Positions 40,904 to 50,297 of a stretch of DNA of 64,000 nucleotides are shown here, piece by piece. Within the stretch, counting starts at the first letter, position 1. Each line of letters opens with the position of its first letter. Under the pieces are notes generated by a model. It was given only the letters and a program-made list of their open reading frames with translations, was not told where the DNA came from and ran no database searches. Source of the DNA: Candidatus Dormiibacterota bacterium (lineage in GTDB: Bacteria; Chloroflexota; Dormibacteria; Aeolococcales; Aeolococcaceae); contig PMOL01000009.1 of assembly GCA_003162415.1 (NCBI GenBank), forward strand, positions 1-64,000. Direction: 5' to 3'. A program made the position numbers and the translations under genes.

Positions 40904-42760
40904 GTGGGAGACAGTTTGAAATCCGCAGTCATGAGCGACGTTTCCCCCGGCCGTTCCGCCAAAGCGGCACGGACGGGGGTGGCGCTCCAGCCGGTCATCG
41001 ACCTCATCGACCGCGTCGATCTGGGGTACGAGGCGCTGCCGCGCCCGGCAGATGTCTCGCCGCGCACGCTCATCTCGACGGCGCTGACGCTGGCTCAGCA
41101 CACCGGCCCGGCGGTGCTCCTCGTTCCCCTGCATCGCGATCTGCTGGCCGCGAAGGATTTCGACGTTGTAGCGCAGGCACAGCGCCATGCCGTGAATCCC
41201 GGCGAGCTCGCCTGGATCATTCAGAGTGAGATCGAGACCGACCTCGACGACGTCGGGCTCCGGCGTCTCCTCGAGCTTCGTGACCTCGGCTTCCTGCTGG
41301 CCGTCGACGGGGTCCTTTCGCCCTCGCTCGATCGCCGGCTGATCGCAGATCTGCGCCCTGACTTCGTCTTTCTCGACCCGGCCGTCGCCACTCGCCTCGA
41401 CGAGAACGAGGTTGCCAAGGCCCATCTCGCGGCCGCGGTCGTCTTCGTCGCCCGCCTCGGTGGGCGGATCGTCGCCCGCGGCATCGACAGCAAGGCGACG
41501 GCCTCGGCGATGGCGGACGTTGGCGTCCAGTACGGCGTCGGGCCGCACCTCGCGTATCCCCTGGTCGTGGAATCGGGGGTGGCCGAGCCCACCGACGAGG
41601 TGGTTCCGGTGGCCTGGTTCCAGCGCCGCGAGGTCCGCGTCTTGAGTGAGCGTGGCGACACCCTGCGCGCGCCGATCGAGATGACCCCGCTGCCGGTCGC
41701 CGGGGCCGCCGCGCTGGACGATCGAAGCTTCGCCCGGTTCCTCGTGGACGCGGCCCGCACGCTGCAGGCCGAGCACGACCCCGAGCGAATCCTCGAGATC
41801 GCCGCAGAGCGCATCGGCCAGATGATGATCTTCGACCGGCTCGCGATCTTCGAGGCGGACTGGGAGCGACACCGCTTCAGGCCGCGGGTGCTCGCCGGGC
41901 CGGGAACCGAAGGGTTCCTCGAGATGGAGGTGTCACTCAACGACGGCATCACCGGATGGGCCTTCGGGCGCGGCCAGCCATACCGGTGCGCCGACACCGA
42001 TTCGCACCCGGCGGCATCGACCATCCCCGGAACGGCTCGCGAGCCGGAGTCGCTGCTCTCGATCCCGCTGATCGCGGGCGACCAGCGCCTCGGGATCCTC
42101 GACGTCTGGCGCGACGGTCTCGACGCCTTCACGGAGGAGGATCTCGAACGCTGCGCGCTCCTCGGTTTCGTCACCGCGGCCGCGTGGGGGAATGCGCAGA
42201 TGTACGGCGAGCTGGAACGTCGTGCGCTCACCGATGCCCTCACGGGGCTGTTCAACATCCGCTGGTGGCGCGACATGGGTCCGCGCGTCATGGCCCAGAG
42301 CCTGCGCACCGGGGCCGGCGTCGGCATCCTGCTCATGGATCTGGACCACTTCAAGCAGGTCAACGACAGTGCCGGTCATGCCGCCGGCGACTCGGTGCTG
42401 CGCGCCGTTGCGCGAGCGCTGCGTCGCGTGGTGAGGGACAGTGACTATGCGGTGCGGTACGGAGGCGAGGAGTTCCTCATCGTGCTCACCAATTCGACCG
42501 TTGAAGGCGCGATGCGCGTTGCCCAGGCGTTGCAGGCGGCAATGGCCGAGCTTCGGGCGCCAACCTCCGCCATCGAGCGCGTCACGGCGTCGATCGGCGT
42601 CGCCGTGTTCCCCGACCACGGCCATGAGCTCGACGACGTGGTCGCGGCCGCCGACCTTGCGATGTACCAGGCCAAGCGCGACGGACGGGACCGGATTGCC
42701 GTTGCTCCTATATCGCTGAGCGAACTTTCGGACGATCCGTCAGACGACCGGCTTTCCTGA
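40904..42760 (+). CDS. GAF-GGDEF diguanylate cyclase with degenerate EAL domain
   Basis: About 618 residues, paralogous to the protein at 37808 but lacking its N-terminal region. The EAL domain keeps GYEAL but has lost the catalytic residues: the Asn strand is VLLVPLH, the DD motif is AVDGVL, the Lys strand FVFLDPAV and the AEGIE motif ARGID. The GAF domain (LQAEHDPERILEIAAERI to FTEEDLERCALL) and the GGDEF domain (MDLDHFKQVNDSAGHAAGD, YGGEEF with RDSD inhibitory site) look intact, so it should synthesise c-di-GMP with the dead EAL acting as a sensor. GTG 40904 or ATG 40931 may start it. It overlaps the convergent ABC gene by 21 bases. Confidence 0.88.
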   Translation: MGDSLKSAVMSDVSPGRSAKAARTGVALQPVIDLIDRVDLGYEALPRPADVSPRTLISTALTLAQHTGPAVLLVPLHRDLLAAKDFDVVAQAQRHAVNPGELAWIIQSEIETDLDDVGLRRLLELRDLGFLLAVDGVLSPSLDRRLIADLRPDFVFLDPAVATRLDENEVAKAHLAAAVVFVARLGGRIVARGIDSKATASAMADVGVQYGVGPHLAYPLVVESGVAEPTDEVVPVAWFQRREVRVLSERGDTLRAPIEMTPLPVAGAAALDDRSFARFLVDAARTLQAEHDPERILEIAAERIGQMMIFDRLAIFEADWERHRFRPRVLAGPGTEGFLEMEVSLNDGITGWAFGRGQPYRCADTDSHPAASTIPGTAREPESLLSIPLIAGDQRLGILDVWRDGLDAFTEEDLERCALLGFVTAAAWGNAQMYGELERRALTDALTGLFNIRWWRDMGPRVMAQSLRTGAGVGILLMDLDHFKQVNDSAGHAAGDSVLRAVARALRRVVRDSDYAVRYGGEEFLIVLTNSTVEGAMRVAQALQAAMAELRAPTSAIERVTASIGVAVFPDHGHELDDVVAAADLAMYQAKRDGRDRIAVAPISLSELSDDPSDDRLS

Positions 42761-43945
42761 GGGAGCAATGCCGAGGGCGTCACTCAGCTTGACCCTACCA
42801 CCGACGCGGAGCACCGAGTTGCGGTAGATGCGTCCCGCGATCGCGACCAGGATATAGATGGTCGCGATCACCAGGACTACGCTGATCGCGACCTGCCAGA
42901 AGGGCGCCACGCCTGCCGCGATGCGCACCGGCATGATCACCGGTGAGAACAGCGGGATGAACGAGAAGACGCTGGTCGCCGGGCTCCCGGGATCGGGTGC
43001 CGCGACGGTGAGCGCGATGATCCACGCGGCGACGAGCATCAGGGTCACCGGCAGCGCCACGCTGGCCACGTCCTCCTGGCGCGACACCATCGAGCCCGCG
43101 GCCGCGTAGAGCAGGGCATACATCAGGTAGCCCAGCACGAACCACACCACCCCGCTGATGACCACGTCGATACCGAGTGTCGGGATCGACACCAGCTTGG
43201 TGGCACTGGCGAGCACCAGGGCGACACCGGCGATGAGCACGACCTGTACGAGCGCAACCAGGCCGATGCCCGTGATCTTGCCCAGCATGAGCTGCCACGG
43301 TCGCACCGTGGCGAGCAGGATCTCGACGATGCGGTTGGACTTCTCCTCGATCACTCCTGCCGCGACGAGCTGTCCGTAGATGACCATGGTGACGTAGAGC
43401 ACGCCCGCGACGAGCAGGCCGATGACGATCTGCTCCACGCGCGCAGCGTTGACGGGTGAGAGCTCATTGACGCTCACCGAGAAAGCGAGCTGGCCATCGA
43501 CGTCGCTGGGGGGAAGACTGTGCTTGGTCAGGTATTGATCCAGCACCTGACCGCGCGCGACGTCATTGAGCACCGTCTCGAGCGTGAGATCGACCTTCGA
43601 CTGAACCATCATCGTGGTACCGGCTCCCGAGCCACTGACGAGGGCGTCAAGCGTGCCGCTCTGAACATCCGCCTTTCCGGCCGCGGCTGACGTGTAGGGA
43701 TGGACGTTGATGGTCTCCCCGAAACCCGCCGCCTCGGCGCGCACGGGCGCCGAGATGGATTGCGCTGCTCCGACGAAGCCGACTTCGAGTGAGGAAGTCG
43801 ATGTGTTGAACACATACGCCTGGAGCAGGATGTAGCCGCCAATCGCGATGACCGTCAGGGCGGTCGTGATCGCAAAGACGCGCGTTCGAATGCGGGTCAT
43901 GAACTCACGCGTCGCGATCACCCGGATCAACGCCTGGCTATTCAT
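42740..43945 (-). CDS. ABC-2 type exporter permease (NatB-like)
   Basis: A 401-residue permease. One helix near the N-terminus (about 23-43) is followed by an outer domain of about 130 residues and then five or six helices from residue 175, including VYGQ-like VIYGQLVAAGVIEEKSNRIVEILLAT, the EEK...R..E cytoplasmic motif typical of the NatB/ABC-2 family. The ATG at 43945 lies inside the end of the ATPase gene (ATGAATAG), so the pair is translationally coupled. The substrate is unknown; relatives export sodium ions or antibiotics. Confidence 0.87.
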   Translation of the reverse strand: MNSQALIRVIATREFMTRIRTRVFAITTALTVIAIGGYILLQAYVFNTSTSSLEVGFVGAAQSISAPVRAEAAGFGETINVHPYTSAAAGKADVQSGTLDALVSGSGAGTTMMVQSKVDLTLETVLNDVARGQVLDQYLTKHSLPPSDVDGQLAFSVSVNELSPVNAARVEQIVIGLLVAGVLYVTMVIYGQLVAAGVIEEKSNRIVEILLATVRPWQLMLGKITGIGLVALVQVVLIAGVALVLASATKLVSIPTLGIDVVISGVVWFVLGYLMYALLYAAAGSMVSRQEDVASVALPVTLMLVAAWIIALTVAAPDPGSPATSVFSFIPLFSPVIMPVRIAAGVAPFWQVAISVVLVIATIYILVAIAGRIYRNSVLRVGGRVKLSDALGIAPSGKPVV

Positions 43946-44840
43946 CGACCGCCTTCCCACTCATGACGTCTCGGAACAACTGCGTCAATGCCGGTCGCTC
44001 GCGCCGGAATTCGTGCACCGGGCCGAGTGTCAGTGCTTTCTGCAGCACCGCCTGCTCGCCGGCGTCGTCGGCGAGTTGGAGCAGCCAGCGCGAGCCGTCC
44101 TGCTCGACAAGCGTCACACCGGGGACGCCGTCATACCACCCGGCGACGGCGCCGGGAACGTCCACCCAGAAACGCAGCGGCCCGCGTTCGGTCAGCTCAG
44201 CGACGGTCCCGCTGGCGACCATCTGTCCGTGGTTGATGATCCCGACGCGATCACAGACCCGTTCGACGATGTCCAGCTGGTGGCTTGAAAGCACGACCGG
44301 TTTGCCCGCATCTGCTTCGGCTCGCAGGACGTCGGTCATCGCATCGACGGCAACAGGGTCGAGCCCCGCGAAGGGCTCGTCGAGGACGAGCAGGTCGGGC
44401 GAGAACACCAGCGCCGCGGCGAGCTGCACGCGTTGCTGGTTGCCGTGGCTCAGGCTCTGCAGTTGGCTCTTCGCGCGGTCGGCGAGTCCCAGCCGTTCGA
44501 GCAAGGCGATCGACGCCTCGTGTGCGGCCTTGCGGACGACCCCGTGAAGCCGCGCGAAGTACTCGAGTTGCGCGATCACGGACATCTTCGGATACAGCCC
44601 GCGATCCTCTGGGATGTAGCCGATGCGCCGCCGGGCCGCGAACGTGATCGGTGAGCCGTCCCAGATCACGCTTCCGGAATCAGCCTCGAGAACACCGAGC
44701 ACCACCCGCATCGTGGTGGTTTTGCCGGCGCCATTTGCGCCGACGAACCCGAAGATCTCGCCCGGTCTGACCTCGAAGCTGAGATCGTGGAGCGCCTCGA
44801 GCGGTCCGAATCGCTTGGTGAGGTGGTTAAGCTCCAGCAT
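43938..44840 (-). CDS. ABC transporter ATP-binding protein (NatA-like)
   Basis: A 300-residue ATPase with Walker A GANGAGKTTT, Q-loop region IPEDRGLYPKM, signature LSHGNQQRVQLA, Walker B LLVLDEPFAGLDP and H-loop VLSSHQ. The EDRGLYPKM sequence is typical of the NatA-type group, and a C-terminal domain of about 80 residues follows. The start at ATG 44840 is the first after an upstream open stretch without protein character. It pairs with the overlapping permease. It is divergent from the COG4705-like gene with 43 bases between. Confidence 0.93.
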   Translation of the reverse strand: MLELNHLTKRFGPLEALHDLSFEVRPGEIFGFVGANGAGKTTTMRVVLGVLEADSGSVIWDGSPITFAARRRIGYIPEDRGLYPKMSVIAQLEYFARLHGVVRKAAHEASIALLERLGLADRAKSQLQSLSHGNQQRVQLAAALVFSPDLLVLDEPFAGLDPVAVDAMTDVLRAEADAGKPVVLSSHQLDIVERVCDRVGIINHGQMVASGTVAELTERGPLRFWVDVPGAVAGWYDGVPGVTLVEQDGSRWLLQLADDAGEQAVLQKALTLGPVHEFRRERPALTQLFRDVMSGKAVDE

Positions 44841-44883
44841 CGTGATGGATCTCCGCCGATTCGGTGTGGCCGAAGGTAGGGTA

Positions 44884-45627
44884 ATGCTACGCAAGGTCCC
44901 AGAGGTCACCGCCGGTTTCTGGATCACCAAGGTGTTGACGACGGGGCAGGGCGAGGCGACCTCGGACACGCTCGTGCATCAACTGCCGCCGGTGGTGGCG
45001 GTGGCCATCGGCTTTGTCGGGCTCGTCATCGCGCTCGCTTTGCAATTTGCGACGCCACGGTATCGTCCATGGATCTACTGGTTCGCGGTGGACATGGTCG
45101 CGGTATTCGGCACCATGGCCGCGGATGTTCTCCACATCCAGCTGGGAATCCCCTACCTGGTGTCGACCATCTTCTTCGCCGTCGTGCTCGCGGCGGTCTT
45201 CGCCGTCTGGTATTCCACCGAGCACACCCTGTCGATCCACACCATCAACACGGTGCGACGAGAGGCCTTCTACTGGCTGACGGTCATGGCGACCTTCGCG
45301 CTGGGAACCGCGGCGGGAGACATGACGGCGACCACCTTTCACCTCGGCTACTTCGTCTCCGGCGTCTTCTTCACAATCCTGATCGCGATCCCCGCCGTCA
45401 CCCACCGCTGGTTCGGCCTGAACGCGATCTTCGCCTTCTGGTTCGCCTACATCGTGACCCGGCCGCTCGGCGCGTCCTACGCGGACTGGCTCGGGGTGTC
45501 CCACGTTCGAGGTGGCCTGAACTGGGGCTCAGGAAGCGTCAGCGTCGGCATGACGGTGCTGATCGTCATCGCGGTCGCGCTGCTTGCCAGAGCTCACCAT
45601 CGGGATGCATCGGACGACGAGCCGTAG
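44884..45627 (+). CDS. COG4705-like membrane protein
   Basis: A 247-residue protein with about seven transmembrane helices. It starts with MLRKVPEVTAGFWITKVLTT and has TGQGEATSDTL, and an internal repeat of the same theme (AFYWLTVMATFALGTAAGDM), which is the hallmark of the COG4705 group of membrane-anchored proteins with repeated FWxxK...TT.GE.xxD units. Function of the group is not known. AAGG seven bases before ATG 44884 fixes the start. It is convergent with the isomerase-like gene (ten-base gap). Confidence 0.78.
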   Translation: MLRKVPEVTAGFWITKVLTTGQGEATSDTLVHQLPPVVAVAIGFVGLVIALALQFATPRYRPWIYWFAVDMVAVFGTMAADVLHIQLGIPYLVSTIFFAVVLAAVFAVWYSTEHTLSIHTINTVRREAFYWLTVMATFALGTAAGDMTATTFHLGYFVSGVFFTILIAIPAVTHRWFGLNAIFAFWFAYIVTRPLGASYADWLGVSHVRGGLNWGSGSVSVGMTVLIVIAVALLARAHHRDASDDEP

Positions 45628-45637
45628 AGGCCCGCGC

Positions 45638-46417
45638 TCAGAAACCCGGGAAGATGCGCCTCAGCATATCCAGGTCGATCCCGTCTGTCTCGACGGTGGC
45701 CGGCGTGTGCTCCGGATCCAGCCTGCCGTAGGTGAGCCGGACCAGGGCTGACGCCGGCATCCGCACCGTCGCCGCCGCGGGCGGCATGTCGGCGCCGGCA
45801 GGAAGGAGCTTCACCGTATCCGACACCGAGAGCCGGAACGCTCGATCGGGGTCGGTGGTCGTGATGTCGACCTCGAGCGGTCCACCCTGCGTGTTCCCGG
45901 AACGACGCGCGGCGGGGTCGAGCCAGTCGACCATCCAGGAGACGGCGTCGCCGGCGACCTCCGCGTCCGGGTCACGAATCACGATGACGTCCCACGTGTG
46001 GATCGCGTGCTCGGAGAGGCGCATCCGCAGCAGCCGGGTTGCGTCTGCCGGGCCTCCGAACAGGTTCATCTGCAGGGCGTCGAGCTGATCGGCAGGAATT
46101 GCCGCAAGGCGGTCCAGGAACGCCTCGTCGGCGATGATGCTGTTGCGCGCCTGGTCGGTCGGGCTCATCGCATTCCAGACATCCCAGATCCGCGAGAACT
46201 CCTCGCGGCCGGGCGTCTCGGCGCCGGCGAGCCCTGCGTCGAGCATGAGCCCGAAGATCTGCGCGCCGCTGCCGATATGCGACAGCACCTGCGCCGTCGA
46301 CCAGTCCGTGCAGTACGACGGCCCCGCGATCTCTTCGTTGGTCAGCGGACGTGTCGCCTCGTCGAGACGGCGGTGCGACGACCGCAGCGCGGTCTGCAAT
46401 TCCGTGTTGGCACTCAT
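45638..46417 (-). CDS. Maleylpyruvate isomerase family (mycothiol-dependent, DinB-like) protein
   Basis: A 259-residue protein with the DinB/MDMPI four-helix bundle: LTNEEIAGPSYCTDWSTAQV and LSHIGSG carry the first metal His, EHAIHTWDVIV carries the other two ligands (EHxxHxWD motif). The C-terminal part (about 165-259) is the MDMPI_C domain ending in DGIDLDMLRRIFPGF. Relatives isomerise maleylpyruvate or conjugate mycothiol to electrophiles. AGGGA lies eight bases before ATG 46417. The presence of this family hints at a low-molecular-weight thiol such as mycothiol. Confidence 0.87.
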   Translation of the reverse strand: MSANTELQTALRSSHRRLDEATRPLTNEEIAGPSYCTDWSTAQVLSHIGSGAQIFGLMLDAGLAGAETPGREEFSRIWDVWNAMSPTDQARNSIIADEAFLDRLAAIPADQLDALQMNLFGGPADATRLLRMRLSEHAIHTWDVIVIRDPDAEVAGDAVSWMVDWLDPAARRSGNTQGGPLEVDITTTDPDRAFRLSVSDTVKLLPAGADMPPAAATVRMPASALVRLTYGRLDPEHTPATVETDGIDLDMLRRIFPGF

Positions 46418-46442
46418 GGTTTCGTCCCTTTGGGTGAGTCGC

Positions 46443-48713
46443 TCAGCGGGTTGACGTCGTCTGCAGCGGCGGGGCCGGTTCCGGTGCCGGTGGAGTCACG
46501 GCGGGAGTGAGCGCCGGTTCTCCCTGGCGCCACAGACCTGACGGCCACCAGTTGCGCCGTCCCAGCAGCACCACGATTGCGGGAACAAGGATGGTGCGCA
46601 CCACGAACGTGTCCATCACCACACCGAAGGCCACACCGTAGCCGATCTGCTGAATCTGGGATCCGCCCGACGCGCCGCCGCCGGCGAAGGCGAGCACTGC
46701 AAACGTGCCTCCGAGGATGAGTCCCGCGGTGGTGACCGTGGTGCCGGTGGCGCCGATCGCTCTGCGCACCGCCTCGCCGGTCCGAAGGTGATGCGACTCC
46801 TCTCGTATTCGCGTCATGACCAGCACGTTGTAGTCGGACCCCAGGGCCATGAGGAACACGAACATGAGGAACGGCAGCACGAAGTTGATACCGCTCTGAC
46901 CGCCGAAGTGGACGAAGATCAGCGCGGTGAGCCCGAGCGCTGCGAGATACGAGAGCAGGACGCTCGTGACCAGGTACAGCGGCGCGAGCAGGCTGCGCAT
47001 GACGATCGCGAGCAGGATGGCGATCAGCACCGCGACGACGGGAATGATGTGCCAGAGGTCGGACGAGGACAGCTGATTCACGTCGTAGGCGAACGGCTGG
47101 ATGCCGAAGACACCCTGTGCGACGGTGTGCACCTCCGCGCCGGAGCGGTCGGCGAGCGTGCGGAGCGCGGGGATTGCCTTGATCGGTGCCGCAGCCGCGC
47201 CCTTCTCGACGCCGATGTACTGAACCGTGCGGCCGTCCGGACTGACGAAACGTGCAAGCGCCTCGGCGGCGAGGGTGCTGCCGTGATCGTGGACGGCGAC
47301 GAGTTGCGCCGGCGTCAGTGCCTGACCGGAGAATGCAAGCGGCCCCTCGACCGTTGCAAAGCCGCCGCCCGACTGCAGCGCCGTCTGGATCGTCTGCAGA
47401 TCGTCAGCGTGGGACCAGATCGGCGTTCCGAATTTGTAGAGGAACTCGGTCGCGTTCAGGTTCGCGCTGCCGTAGTGCTCGGAGATGAGCGTGTCACCGG
47501 CAGCAGAGTCGGTGCCGGTCGGGGCCGACTGATCGGCGAACCCGGCGGTGGTGGTGCCGAGCTGTCCGAAGGCGATCGCTCCGAAGATGATCGCGCCGAT
47601 GACCGCGACCGGCATCGGATGGCGAACCACGACCGCGGCGATGCGGCCGTAGATGTTTGCGCGCGGGTGCTCGTCGAGCCGAGCACGTGACGGCCAGAAG
47701 ACCGCGCGTCCAAAGATCGCGAGCAGCGCAGGAAGGAGTGTGAGACCCGCCATGAGCATCAGTGCGATACCGATCGCGAGCGCGGGACCGAGCGCCTGGT
47801 AGAAGCTGAACTGCGCGATGATCAGCGACATCAGCGCGGCCATCACGATGAGTGCGCTGAAGGTGATCGACTCACCGACTGTCGCCACCGCACGGCGAAC
47901 GGCGTCCTTGGGCTCCAGGCCCCGGCGCAGTTCCTCGCGCATTCGGAAGACGAGGAACAGGCCGTAGTCGGTCCCCGCTCCGAGCACGAGAACGATGAGG
48001 ATGAACTGCGTGATCGCCGACACCTGCACCCCCAGGTGGGTTGACCCGGCGATGACCGGGCTGGCCAGGGCAAGCACCAGCGCGGCGGGCAGGAGGGTGA
48101 TCAGCGGCGCGAGCAACGCTCGAAACGCGATCAGCAGCAGGGCGATGATGAAGAGCAGCGAAAATTCCTGCACGGAGCCCTGCGAGCTCTTCGACTGACT
48201 CTGCTGATCGACGAATCCCGGGATCGTTCCCGTGAGGTGAACCTGGAGCCCGGACGCGTCGCCGGGAAACGTCGCGCGGATGGCTTTGACCAGGGTGATG
48301 GCATCGGTTCCCGCGCTGAAGGGAGGCAGGTCGGTGACCACCTGAGCCTGCTCGGCATGCTTGTCGGGGGAAAGCCCGAAGTCCTGTACATGGGTCACCC
48401 CGGAGAGGCCTCGGATCCGCCCTTCGAGTGTGCTGATCGCCTGCAGGTCCGACGCGGTGAGCACGCCGCTCTCGCGCGCCGCGACCAGGGTCGCGATGCC
48501 GTGCTTCGAGTTCTGGAAAGGCTGAGCGAGGTTCTCCGCCTGCACCGATGATGAGCTGGCGGGGAGAAAGCTGCTCTGCGAGTCCTTGGCCACATCCGAG
48601 AGGCCGGGGAAGGCCTTGACCGAGACGATCGTGATCAACACCCACCCGATCACGATCGGCCAGCGGAATCGAACCGAGAAATTCCCGATGGATGCGAAGA
48701 GCCGGCTGGTCAT
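46443..48713 (-). CDS. MMPL/RND-family transporter
   Basis: A 756-residue exporter of the MMPL type with twelve helices in two repeats, each preceded by an outer domain. The first repeat has VLGAGTDYGLFLVFRMREELRRG and the second FLMALGSDYNVLVMTRIREE, the GxDY motifs that carry the proton-relay Asp/Tyr pairs. Substrates of the family are lipids or small amphiphiles. ATG 48713 is preferred over a GTG/ATG stretch 87 bases upstream that overlaps the likely promoter (AT-rich at 48790-48840). It lies after the DAO-type gene on the same strand with 127 bases between. Confidence 0.9.
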   Translation of the reverse strand: MTSRLFASIGNFSVRFRWPIVIGWVLITIVSVKAFPGLSDVAKDSQSSFLPASSSSVQAENLAQPFQNSKHGIATLVAARESGVLTASDLQAISTLEGRIRGLSGVTHVQDFGLSPDKHAEQAQVVTDLPPFSAGTDAITLVKAIRATFPGDASGLQVHLTGTIPGFVDQQSQSKSSQGSVQEFSLLFIIALLLIAFRALLAPLITLLPAALVLALASPVIAGSTHLGVQVSAITQFILIVLVLGAGTDYGLFLVFRMREELRRGLEPKDAVRRAVATVGESITFSALIVMAALMSLIIAQFSFYQALGPALAIGIALMLMAGLTLLPALLAIFGRAVFWPSRARLDEHPRANIYGRIAAVVVRHPMPVAVIGAIIFGAIAFGQLGTTTAGFADQSAPTGTDSAAGDTLISEHYGSANLNATEFLYKFGTPIWSHADDLQTIQTALQSGGGFATVEGPLAFSGQALTPAQLVAVHDHGSTLAAEALARFVSPDGRTVQYIGVEKGAAAAPIKAIPALRTLADRSGAEVHTVAQGVFGIQPFAYDVNQLSSSDLWHIIPVVAVLIAILLAIVMRSLLAPLYLVTSVLLSYLAALGLTALIFVHFGGQSGINFVLPFLMFVFLMALGSDYNVLVMTRIREESHHLRTGEAVRRAIGATGTTVTTAGLILGGTFAVLAFAGGGASGGSQIQQIGYGVAFGVVMDTFVVRTILVPAIVVLLGRRNWWPSGLWRQGEPALTPAVTPPAPEPAPPLQTTSTR

Positions 48714-48840
48714 ACGCTCAACCGGAGGACGCGGAGGGGGCCTTCGGGCATTGGATCGAGTATGGGTGCACGGCGTTCCTTCATGCCCCGGATAGTACAC
48801 GCCATGAAGTTTTTAGGGACTTCTTAATCTTTCCTAACGA

Positions 48841-50244
48841 TTACGAGTCAAAGCCGAGACCGGCGGTGTCGAGCGCCCTGAGCCAGAGATTGCGACGCCC
48901 CTGGTGGCGATCCGCGCGGTCCAGCGACCAGCGCGTCAACTGGACCACGCCGTAGCGGAATGGCTCGGGAGGAAAGGGGATGGGACGGGTGCGAACCATG
49001 CGCAATGCAGTGCGCTGGTTACGCCTTCCCTCGAGAAGATCGAGCATCACCTGGGCGCCGAAACGGGACGCTCCGACGCCGAGCCCGGTGTATCCGAGCG
49101 CATACGCGACACGCCCACCGTGGCTGGTTCCCCAGAAGGCGCAGAAGCGGCTGCACGTGTCGATTGCGCCGCCCCACCGATGCGTGAAACGCACGCCGGC
49201 CAGTTGCGGGAACGTGGCGAAGAAGTGGTTCGCGAGCTTGTCGAACGTCGCGCCGCGCTGCTCGAGCTCGACGTCGACGCGGTTCCCGAAGTGGTAGATG
49301 GCGTCGTAGCCGCCCCAGAGGATCCGCGAGTCGGCGGTCAGACGGTAGTAGTGAAATTGGTTGCCGCTGTCACCGATGCCCTGACGGTGCGCCCAGCCGA
49401 TCGATGCCAGCTGCGCAGCCGACAGCGGCTCGGTGACGAGCACGTAGTCGTAGACGGGAAGGATGAACGGACGCAGGCGTGCCAGCAGCGGCCGATCCGC
49501 GTTGGTCGCGAGCGCGACGCGGCGGGCGGAGACGCTCCCGTGGGCGGTGGTCAGCCGGATCCGCTCCGTCTCCGCACTGACACGCACCACCGCGGTGTCC
49601 TCGTGGAGACGCACGCCGGCGTCGAGGCAGGCGCGGCGCAATCCCCACGCGAGCTTTGCCGGGTTCACGATCGCGGTGCGGTCGTGGATCCACAATCCGC
49701 CCTCGTAGGTGGGTGACGCCACCTCGCTGCGAATGCCATCTCGATCGAGGACGTCGACGCGGTATCCGTGTGCACGCATCGCGTCTGCCATTTCGACGAG
49801 CTCGGCGTACTGCCACGGTGCAGTCGCAGCATCGAGCATTCCGGTGCGCTCGAAGTTGCAGTCGATGCCGTGATCGCGAACGGTCGACTGGATGGCATCG
49901 AGGTTCTCGACACCCATCCGCTCCAGGGTGTCGAGCTCGTCGCCGAACCTGCTGACACCGTTCGCAAACCCGTGCGTGAGGCTCGCGTCGCAGAAGCCTC
50001 CGTTGCGACCCGAGGCTGCGCCGGCCGCGCGCCGTGCCTCGAGCACGACGATGTCGAGTCCGGGGTTGCGTTGCCGGGCGAGCAATGCCGACCACAGACC
50101 GGTGAAACCGGCACCGACGATGGCGAGGTCACACTGCGTCTCGCCCTCGAGGCGCGGTTCCGGGTGAGGCGCCTGCGGATCGTCGAGCCAGAACACGGCC
50201 GGCGCCGCATCGCGAAGAGCAGGATGGCCGGGCGGCTCAGTCAC
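48841..50244 (-). CDS. FAD-dependent oxidoreductase (DAO/PuuB-like)
   Basis: A 467-residue flavoenzyme. The dinucleotide motif is AIVGAGFTGLWSALLA at about residues 37-52, followed by LEARRAAGAASGRNGGF, the GRNGG motif typical of DAO-family amine and amino-acid oxidases such as gamma-glutamylputrescine oxidase. LGYTGLGVGASRFGA near the C-terminus is the second FAD contact. GTG 50244 is proposed as start because GGGAAG lies nine bases upstream; ATG 50253 is an alternative, while a far longer open frame upstream is only a shadow. The substrate is unknown. Confidence 0.85.
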   Translation of the reverse strand: MTEPPGHPALRDAAPAVFWLDDPQAPHPEPRLEGETQCDLAIVGAGFTGLWSALLARQRNPGLDIVVLEARRAAGAASGRNGGFCDASLTHGFANGVSRFGDELDTLERMGVENLDAIQSTVRDHGIDCNFERTGMLDAATAPWQYAELVEMADAMRAHGYRVDVLDRDGIRSEVASPTYEGGLWIHDRTAIVNPAKLAWGLRRACLDAGVRLHEDTAVVRVSAETERIRLTTAHGSVSARRVALATNADRPLLARLRPFILPVYDYVLVTEPLSAAQLASIGWAHRQGIGDSGNQFHYYRLTADSRILWGGYDAIYHFGNRVDVELEQRGATFDKLANHFFATFPQLAGVRFTHRWGGAIDTCSRFCAFWGTSHGGRVAYALGYTGLGVGASRFGAQVMLDLLEGRRNQRTALRMVRTRPIPFPPEPFRYGVVQLTRWSLDRADRHQGRRNLWLRALDTAGLGFDS

Positions 50245-50297
50245 GGGGCGCATCTTCCCAGAGCACGGCGGCTGGCACGACGACACCGGCCGCGGAG

